From contig NC_092677.1 of assembly GCF_964355755.1 (NCBI RefSeq), positions 18,260,101-18,324,100 of the forward strand: a stretch of 64,000 nucleotides of DNA. Direction: 5' to 3'. The DNA comes from Antedon mediterranea (taxonomy: Eukaryota; Echinodermata; Crinoidea; Comatulida; Antedonidae). Shown one piece after another: positions 55,986 through 64,000 of this stretch (its first letter is position 1; every line of letters begins with the position of its first letter). The notes beneath the pieces are model-generated. The model did no database searches and was not told the origin of the DNA. It saw only the letters and a list, made by a program, of their open reading frames with translations. Both the position numbers and the translations under genes were made by a program.

Positions 55986-57130
55986 AATTATGTTAGTCTT
56001 TTGATATTTAATAATTACGACAATCCAAGCAACAATATGAAGGAGAATAATGACAGTTTTGAGGATGCTGTATTTATTTATTGTTTTTTTGTCACGTAAT
56101 ATTATAATAGGTACGGTATAGTTCTAAGATTGTACAATTGACAAATATTAATAAATGTCGATTGATCTAATCATAAAAGATTTCCCATTTAATAATCGTG
56201 TTAGCTTTATGATATAATACAATAATAATCATTTCTAGTAAGAAAACTACGATGTCGACAAAAATAAATAAATTGATAGTAAAAACATAAAAACTAAACA
56301 TCGTTTAAACTATTGTATACAATTGTTAGATGTGCTTAGGAAGGTGAGTGTGAATTATACTTTATATAAAAACACGATTTTCTGTTTTGTTTTTTGTTCT
56401 ATTGACCATTTAATTGTTTAAGCCGATCCAAAGTGAGATCGTGAGTTCATAAAAGGGTTAAAAAGAATAGCGATAAAGAACAAATCGATTATGGTTACTA
56501 ACACCAAATAATCCTATACCTTAACTGTAATGAGACTTGTGGCTAAATTCTTAGACAACTCGTTAAGTTGAATTGTTATTCTCTTTATTTGTTATACAAA
56601 CTACGTATCTACGCATTGGGTAACTCTGACCTGGTCCGGTGGCAGGAGGCGGGAAATCACCACCCGAAAGGGGGCACATTGCCATCCAACTTTTCTAAAC
56701 CAGAAAAGTTCAACATTTTACCAATTATAACACGATGAAATCGGAACACTTACTGCTCATTTAATTAATGCCTCACTATACCAATTTTTAAAAATGGAAA
56801 TAATTCAAATATTATATCAATCATTATATTCTATTTTGTCTTTCTAAAATCTATGAACGAGTTATCAGTGATCAAACCCTGTCATTGTTCTTTCTTCAGA
56901 TATATTAATAATTTATAGAAAATATGTTTTTGTTACCATGGCAACGTGTGACAAAATAAAAATATGATTGTTAATCGCAAAAATACACAAAATCAAACAT
57001 AGCTATTTAATTATAAATCACATCATGCTCATTTTGGTGGGTGTTAGTAATCTGGTTGTATTTCATTGAATAATTTATATTTCTGCTAATTTTCAACAGC
57101 ATTTGAAAGAAGACATGTGTACCTTTCCAA
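55986..57130. other. 3' flank, no gene seen
   Basis: Candidate polyadenylation signals AATAAA at about 56150 and 56264 for the membrane protein. A GC-richer patch at 56620-56700 (GGTGGCAGGAGGCGGGAAAT) has no frame. Confidence 0.5.
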
Positions 57131-57637
57131 CAATAGAGAGGTTACGCAATCTTACGAACACGATAACGAAAACGGATACGTCACGCACACGTATTCGTTT
57201 TCGTAAGCCATAAAAAAATCTGTTTCGCATGGCAACGAAATATTGAGGCGCGTCCAAAATATGAAATTTGAGCGAAGCGCAGGTACGTGTTGCTTGGTGC
57301 TTGGCTGCCTAGGCCTAGCGTAACATCAAAGCAAGTGAGGACTTTAAAAACTGCTATTTATCAAAATTTACTTGGCATTTTAGTAAATTACTTTAGTAAA
57401 TTACTTTCAATAAATCTATAATTATATTATAATCATGAATCATTCCTGATTCAAATGCAAAATGTGCAAATAGATCAAAAACTATACTCGTTTTGTAGTC
57501 ACGAATATGACTGGTGATATTCGTCAACACGAATACGCTTTACGAATATGAAATGGGGATCAGCTCAAAAGTTTCACAAATGTATGACGTATCCGTTTTC
57601 GTTATCGTATTCGTCAGGTTGCGAAACCTCCCTATTG
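57131..57637. mobile_element. 507-bp MITE with ~50-bp inverted ends
   Basis: Left CAATAGAGAGGTTACGCAA...AAAACGGATACGTCA, right the complement ending ACCTCCCTATTG. No frame. A truncated copy is at 63153. Confidence 0.8.
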
Positions 57638-57989
57638 TATTATTTGCCAACAAATACTAATCTAATAATTAAAAAGTGACATTTGAAAATGGTCAATTTT
57701 GAACTTTAATGTGCTGTGTGTGTGACCTCAAGCTAGCTGTAGGCATGCAACTGAATATCCCTAGAGACATACAATGTGGTACAAGTGAGAAGATTCTTCA
57801 GTCTGTTGATTCGTGTCAACCAATCAAAGCGCGTGAATCCAAAATCGTTCAACCGTGAGCCTTTACCCAGACATTTTTTGGGTCCAGCAGCTGAGACCTA
57901 TACATTATAGTCGAGTTTACAAATTCCCAAACTGTCGGCCTTAGAACTATATCTACCGCGATGATAAAGCTTCTTAATGAGTATGTCCT
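57638..57989. other. intergenic, no gene seen
   Basis: Nothing recognised between the MITE and the RT fragment. Confidence 0.4.
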
Positions 57990-58320
57990 CTTGGGACATT
58001 GCTGGCTAAAACCGCGGAGCGAAAATTAATTCAGGGTATTTTTCTAGATCTCTCTAAGGCCTTTGACTATATGGACCATTCAATTCTACAATAAAAATTA
58101 TCATTATACTATCAGAGGAATTGTACTCGATTGGTTTAAATCTTGTTATATTTCTAACAGAAAACAATATGTGACTGTAGAGGGTACGAATTCAGAGACC
58201 ATTCAAGTATTTTGTATGTGGAGAGCCTCTCGACGGTTATTTTTACCTATAACTTGTAGGTTTGATTCTGCATCATTGATTTACTTTTGTTTTTTTGGCG
58301 AAATAAATGATATATTATGA
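57990..58320 (+). mobile_element. LINE reverse transcriptase fragment
   Basis: LDLSKAFDYMDHSIL (palm motif), then IRGIVLDWFKSC, SNRKQYVTVEG, in two frames with a stop between them. The following G-x-PQG box has decayed (FCMWRAS). CR1/L2-like. Confidence 0.75.
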
Positions 58321-60103
58321 AACTACCGACGCATTTTTGGTTACTTTGCATGATATGAATATATGTTAAAAATATAAATAAAAACGGATTAAAACACAAA
58401 CAAAGAAATGATTTTTCAAGACTTTATTCAAAGCAATGCATTCAACACTACAAAACTAGTGTAAAAGTTAACGCAAATTAAATTATGATTTTAAAGGGTT
58501 TCAACGAGTCTAATTGCACTTTTACCAGAAATCGTCTAATTTGTTATACTACCGTATATTAGAAGCCTACTGTTTGGCAATCTCCAATAACCCCCTCTTC
58601 TACATTACATTTATTACGGACCGTACTAATTAACACATTTTATATAGTACTACCTCACGCCATAGGCCTACAATTCATCTGGCGAAAATTTTTAATAAAT
58701 AATATTAATACAATATTTCACTCCATTTCTTTTTATGAATGACTTAATAAAGATTTAATTATAGACCTAAGAGTGCGATGCAAAGAAACTGTTAGTCCAG
58801 ACATTATTCCACGCAAGCGCGTCATTCTATCATGGTGGCACAGAGACAAATATCATGTTAAAACACACATTGATGTTGTTAATAACGAAAAATAAATTAT
58901 GTATCTCACATATTTCGTATTACACTCAAACAATTTACGAGACATTGACATGACTCAAACTATTATGGCTCAGTCTATACAAAAACAAAACTACACATGT
59001 TATAAGAGACAATACGATACACATACAACATTCATATATATAAAGACGACACTAATCACATCTGATGTGATAATATAATTCAAATTTATCTAAAATATAA
59101 TATAACATTTATATCACATTATTTATATATATTAACATTTTTAACAGCTATAACTCTAAGATTTTTGGATGATTTGTATCTCTGTGCTAGTATTCGAAAT
59201 GTAGACTATCTACACACTATCTTGATTGTGAGCGAATACCACTTCGGAGCGAATACCACTTCGGAGCGAATCACATGCATTTAAAGGAAAACAAAGCGGG
59301 TTGCTTTCACTTAACACATGTTGTTACCACTTAAACCTACATTCACACGACGCAGACCAATTATGTATATGATTTTTCCTTATAAACAAAAAGTATAAAT
59401 GTAGATTAAACAGGCTCACATCAGGAAGATACATTATAACATTAGTAGGCCTATATTATAACAACAAAACTAAATATCGAGAGATGTAAAATTAACTAAA
59501 AAACTACATTAATTAGTTCCCCGACAGGTATAACACATGAAATAGAAACTCAGTCGTACTATCTTAATAAACTTAAACATTAGAAAAAACAATTACCTTG
59601 ACCCTTCAAATACGTTACTTTTATATGCGCTTTAAATAGCAACATAAATATGCGACATATGCGCTTTAAATAGATACATTATAAACCTTTAATAGTAGGC
59701 CGATATTATAACAACAAAACTAAATATCGAGAGATGTCAAATTAATTACAAAACTACATTACTGTATATTTAGTTCCCTGATAGGTACAACACACTAAAC
59801 AATTAGCTTGACCCTCAAATACGTAACTTTCATATGCGCTTTAAATAGCAACAACTAATTCATTTAAATACATTTTAAAACAAAATTGTAAAATTGTTAT
59901 CAACAATTAGATCAATACCCTGCTTTGTAATATTGCAAAAGTTTGGAAAAGTTGTTAATTGTTAATATTATATATGTTGGTATTGCAAATATGATGGAAT
60001 CTAAATCTAGGTATGGTAGTCCAAGAAAGGAATATTTGTTTCAACATTTTACAGCAACTTTCGGGGTAAGAATACCCAATAGTTAGAGCCTGCAAGTGCT
60101 ATT
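58321..60103. other. noncoding, downstream of tyrosine aminotransferase
   Basis: No exon. A ~200-bp direct duplication (59430-59645 and 59680-59855, sharing CTAAATATCGAGAGATGT and CATATGCGCTTTAAATAGC) and a 17-bp doublet at 59235-59270 (CACTTCGGAGCGAATAC). AATAAA on the minus strand near 58430 could end a very long 3' untranslated region of the aminotransferase mRNA. Confidence 0.5.
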
Positions 60104-60408
60104 TAATAATAATAATAGTTAATTCTTATATAGCGCATATAAGCAAGCTCTCAATGCGCTGAACATTATTACCCCAGTCATTTCTTGATCAAACACCTAT
60201 GGAAACATACTCCCATATATGCAGCTAGTAATCAGCGCAAAGTTGTGTCTTGATCTAACCGGGTTTCCAATTATACACCTGGGTGGAGAGAGGCAAACGT
60301 AAGTAAAGTATCTTGCCTAAGGATACAAGCAATGCGGTGAGAGTTGGATTCGAACCTCGGTCTAACGATCAGTAGTCGAACGTCCAACACACAGCGGCAC
60401 ACGCCCTT
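60104..60408 (-). mobile_element. tRNA-derived SINE
   Basis: On the minus strand, a tRNA-like head with box B GGTTCGAATCC (60346-60356), a body with CCTTAGGCAAGATACTTTAC and CGCTATATAAG, and an (ATT)n tail at 60104-60118. A tail-only relative is at 43395-43450. Confidence 0.75.
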
Positions 60409-62628
60409 TACAAAACTAGAGGTTTGCTTTACAATCGGAGGTACACTTTAAAATGTTGGTACTTTCAAATATTCTTTAGAATTAAGATTAAGAGTATTAA
60501 GAGTTCAACAATTTTCTGTTTATTAATAATACGCATTAGCAAGTACAGAATGATGATAGTAACCACACTTGTTTTCTGGCAAGACAAAATAGTTAATAGA
60601 TTAACAATCAATGTCTATTAAAAGTTAACGAGAAAAATCAAATTCAATTCAATTGTTAAAATAAAGACATCCTAAACCTAAAACAATAAAGAATAAATAA
60701 GTATTATGCTTACAATGTACTCTTGTTAACATTTTTATTACTGCACTTTACTTTCAAAATACACTCCAAACCACCGAAGTACACATTTAATTTATTAAAT
60801 TACAAAAACATATGCACACATAATAGTCTCAATATTGCGCTACAACAACAATAGCTTAAAGTGCACTTTTAACTGAGGCTTGTTTCGACTAGAATGGCAA
60901 GTTGGTAAAGATAATATTATTTTATATACATACAGAAATATTTATAATGTGTTACAGTATAGTACAATGTATTACGCTATATTAATTTCCAATATACTTT
61001 ATTCACCCAAATTTGGAGCGATTTTCATGTACAAATTTAACAATATATTTACAAGTTAAATATGGAATCCATTTAATTTATACCAAATTGATGCATTAAC
61101 CACATTGAAATGAAATAAATATTTAAACAAAATAAATAATTATTTAAAACACAATCACTTAAGCATACACTACTAAAATAATAAAGAATAAAATACTTTA
61201 ATGAATGAATTGGCATATCAACTATAAAGTTGGTGTATTTTGTCCTTTAATAAACACCAGAAAATGAGTCCAGCTAGAGGTCAGAAGCACAACATATACC
61301 TTTCTAAGGAGAATGCTAGTAAATGGCATTCAAATAGTCTGCTCACCAGACTACAAAGACATGCCCTCAGACGAAGATACAGATACAAATTATACTGAGT
61401 GGCGCTATGTGATTAGTATGACAATCACTGGCTGTCAACCACTTGTAGGATTGGACACGTCATTACAAAATATTTACTTTCTACACAACACTGAATAAAC
61501 AACAAGGTCGGAAGATACCATCAGTACTTGAAAGACAAGACAACTTGCTAGATGCAACTATATCAGGGCCAGTTTCACTAGAAGTCTAGCAGTTCCGACC
61601 TAGCTATTACTGACTTTATTGCAATGTCTGTTAAAACAATATCTATGCTTAATGTCATTGGCTACAGATGTCTCCATGTAGACGGTTACTTTAACGAGTA
61701 CTACCAGTATTGGCAAACCTTGGCAATAATCATAAATGTTACCACAACACAATTAATAACAAAGAAATGTAGTAAAATTAATTTATATCAGCCAGTCTCA
61801 AAGGTCCAGTTAAAGAGTTAATATATACACAAATATACAATTTGACAATTTTGCACTAAACACCAGGTTCTCTGTGGCATAATAAAAATATATCTAAGGT
61901 CCTGCCGTGTCTTAACTTCTAAACGTTTGTATTTAACATTTTAATTACATAATTAATCCATTAATAGGTTATTATGTTAAAATACCTCAATTGTAAATGG
62001 ATCACAATTTATTTATTATAACATATTAGACTTCCTAACTTGCAAAATGAAATATCATGCGATTTTTATAAAATAAAACTATAGAGGGAGGTGCTATAAT
62101 AATTTGGAAAATAGACACCACCACAAAATCTAAAGGTATTGACATTAATTTATAATAGTTAAAAAAAATATGATGCCAACACAGTATTTCACTTTATTAA
62201 TTTAAACTAATGCATAGATTATCTATAACTATGGAGGAAGTAATCATGCTATAACCATGTGCGACTGATGATTTAGTATGTTTTCTATCCACATCTAGAG
62301 TAGTAGAAATTGTAAATATTGAAATACTTGTTTACCCAAAATATCGGAAGACTCTCACAATTATCGAAAGAGTTGGGAATTCTAAATATTAGGTCTGCAA
62401 AACAGATGTTGTGTGCAATAAGATGTTGTATTATGTAATTCCATAAACCCACCACCTCAGCACAATCTTCTATTCATGTTCATTTTACCCTGAAATTCAC
62501 CAACAAGATGTATCATGCACTTTTATCCCCACCCACAAATAAAAATTCAACATTATCAAAATATTATTGAAATTAATACCACTTGTTCATGTCTCTTGAA
62601 ATTCACAAAATGCATTCTTATTATTATT
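60409..62628. other. noncoding, no gene seen
   Basis: AT-rich with low-information frames (60424, 61313, 61624) lacking domain or splice context. May be 3' untranslated sequence or spacer. Confidence 0.4.
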
Positions 62629-62940
62629 CCACTTCCCTTCAAACCCGACCCCTTCCTTCAAACCCCACCCCTTCCTTCAAACCCCACCCCCTTCCTTCAA
62701 ACCCCACCCCCTTCCTTCAAACCCCACCCCCTTCCTTCAAACCTCACCCCTTCCTTCAAACCCCACCTCTTCCTTCAAACCCCACCCCTTCCTTCAAACC
62801 CCACCCCTTCCTTCAAACCCCACCCCTTCCTTCAAACCCCACCCCTTCCTTCAAACCCCACCCCTTCCTTCAAACCCCACCCCTTCCTTCAAACCCCACC
62901 CCTTCCTTCAAACCCCACCCCTTCCTTCAAACTCCACCCC
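62629..62940. repeat. C-rich ~20-bp minisatellite, about 16 units
   Basis: Units CTTCCTTCAAACCCCACCCC with small length differences. The opposite strand, which is the transcript strand of the aminotransferase, carries GGGGTGGGG in each unit and so has strong G-quadruplex potential. It lies about 55 bp beyond the stop codon. Confidence 0.95.
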
Positions 62941-62994
62941 ATTCTGTTCTAAAAATATATTCTTTTAAAATCTTCACCTGTAGCTGCTCATAAT

Positions 62995-63120
62995 CTATGA
63001 GGTTCCATTGTTTAATGTGTAATGTCGCTTGCAAAATTCTTCAATACGTGTGATTGCTTCTTGTGTTTTCTCTTTAGGAATTGAGAGAACGACTCGCATG
63101 TAATTTGGATACTCAAAACA
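62995..63120 (-). CDS. TAT: tyrosine aminotransferase terminal exon
   Basis: Acceptor TTATGCTACAG. Starts at CFEYPNYMRVV and ends with a short variable tail (TLNNGTS) before TAG. Confidence 0.9.
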   Translation of the reverse strand, partial: CFEYPNYMRVVLSIPKEKTQEAITRIEEFCKRHYTLNNGTS

Positions 63121-63889
63121 CTGTAGCATAAAAGAAAACAATTGTTTATAGTAATAGGGAGGTTTCGCAAAGCTACGAATATGAAAACGGATACGTCACA
63201 CATTTGAGAAACTTTTGAACTTTTAAAGCATATCCATGTTGACAAATATCACCAATCATATTTGTAACCACAAAACGAGTATAGTTTTGATCTATTTTGT
63301 ACATTTTGCATTGAATTAGGAATGATTCACGATTATAATATAATTACAGATTTATTTAATAAAGTAATTTTAATTTCTCAGGTCAATTTTGATAAATAGC
63401 AGTTTTTAAAGTTCTCATTTGATTTGATGTTATGCTAGCCTAGGCAGACAAGCAACGCACACCTGCGCTTCGTTTAAATTTACTGCAGTCATATTTTGGA
63501 CGACGTCCTCAATATTTTGTTGCCATGTGAAACAGATTTTTACTGTCTTACGAAAACGAGTGTGTGACGCATCTGTTTTGTAATAGCGTCTTTATTTTAA
63601 AAATTTATTTGTCGAAAATTTTCAGAGTGGGGATTGTATTTAGCTTTAATATTGTTTGTATTTATATAAGGGAGATTGCCTGAGCAGATTGAACCATGGC
63701 TTTATTTATGTTCAAGTCACATGTGAAGAACACACTAATCAAAATGACCAAGTACTGAAACAGAAGGTTATACTATATTTGGCACTTTACCTTTCCTGGT
63801 AAACAAAACACAGATTCTTCCTCCATCAATTTCTGTACAAAATCCATATCGTCTTTGATATTTGGCATGTGTTCAACATCAACAGCACA
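62995..63889 (-). CDS. TAT: tyrosine aminotransferase, last two exons
   Basis: Exons 63791-63889 (33 codons) and 62995-63120 (41 codons plus TAG) join in phase 0. They read VEHMPNIKDDMDF, MEEESVFCLPGK|CFEYPNYMRVVLSIP and RIEEFCKRHY. This is the conserved C-terminus of tyrosine aminotransferase, the PLP enzyme that converts tyrosine to 4-hydroxyphenylpyruvate in the cytosol. The R of YMRVV is the substrate-carboxylate arginine of this enzyme class. The larger N-terminal part with the PLP lysine lies right of the window. The intron holds a MITE. Confidence 0.9.
63153..63590. mobile_element. truncated MITE, related to 57131
   Basis: Starts AATAGGGAGGTTTCGCAA...AAAACGGATACGTCA and is in reverse orientation to the full copy; the other inverted end is lost after GTGTGACGCATCTG. 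In the last intron of tyrosine aminotransferase. Confidence 0.75.
63791..63889 (-). CDS. TAT: tyrosine aminotransferase penultimate exon
   Basis: Acceptor ACTGATAG, donor GGAAAG|GTAAAG. Reads CAVDVEHMPNIKDD then VQKLMEEESVFCLPGK. The exact acceptor is less certain than the rest. Confidence 0.82.
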
Positions 63890-64000
63890 CTATCAGTTTT
63901 CAAAAAAAATATATATATATTTAATACTAAGTTACTTGCTACAAAATATATTTTGACATGGAGAAAATCAGCATTAACCCGATCCTATGACATCTCTACA

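Noticed and set aside
62515-62993. Two proline/serine-rich frames on the plus strand
   Set aside because: Translation of the C-rich minisatellite in two frames; no independent coding evidence.
1-64000. CRISPR arrays, bacterial operons, rRNA genes
   Set aside because: None seen. All tandem arrays are satellites or eukaryotic tRNA-bearing units, and the coding sequence is intron-split.

Overview
The window looks like the nuclear genome of a marine invertebrate deuterostome, most likely an echinoderm. It is AT-rich and intron-rich. The genes are split by introns of mostly phase 1 or 2. Receptors carry SRCR, CUB and LRR modules, the palindrome TAGGCCTA is scattered throughout, and the repeat load is mixed (CR1/L2-like and Tx1-like LINEs, DIRS, Helitrons, MITEs, tRNA-derived SINEs). 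Species cannot be named from sequence alone.

Layout. 1-10.8 kb is almost entirely mobile DNA: LINE remnants, tandem units carrying a tRNA-Thr-like gene, a Tx1-like LINE split by a second LINE with a visible target duplication, a palindromic satellite and a DIRS-type tyrosine recombinase remnant. 12.27-34.04 kb (minus) holds a CUB-LRR gene: signal peptide, CUB, cysteine-rich LRR cap, then six single-repeat LRR exons of exactly 72 bp, spread by segmental duplication and interrupted by Helitrons and MITEs. Inside its first intron sits a cluster of four tRNA-Val-like genes. 37.19-41.42 kb (minus) holds a small secreted protein whose assembled exons resemble an ML (MD-2/NPC2/GM2A) lipid-binding domain, with a possible alternative last exon. 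44.49-50.37 kb (plus) is a complete seven-exon receptor: signal, SRCR x3, EGF, SRCR, membrane span and a PPxY-bearing tail. 51.99-55.99 kb (plus) is a two-exon small type I membrane protein. 58.3-63.9 kb holds the last two exons of tyrosine aminotransferase (minus, continuing past the right edge), with a G-rich minisatellite just behind its stop codon.

How they may work together. CUB-LRR, ML and SRCR-EGF proteins are all secreted or surface recognition modules, and they lie side by side. The ML-like and SRCR genes are divergent, about 3 kb apart between start codons. An innate-recognition neighbourhood is an inference from domain content and position; no expression or binding evidence is available here. 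The gene models rest on open reading frames, splice signals and consistent intron phases read by eye.
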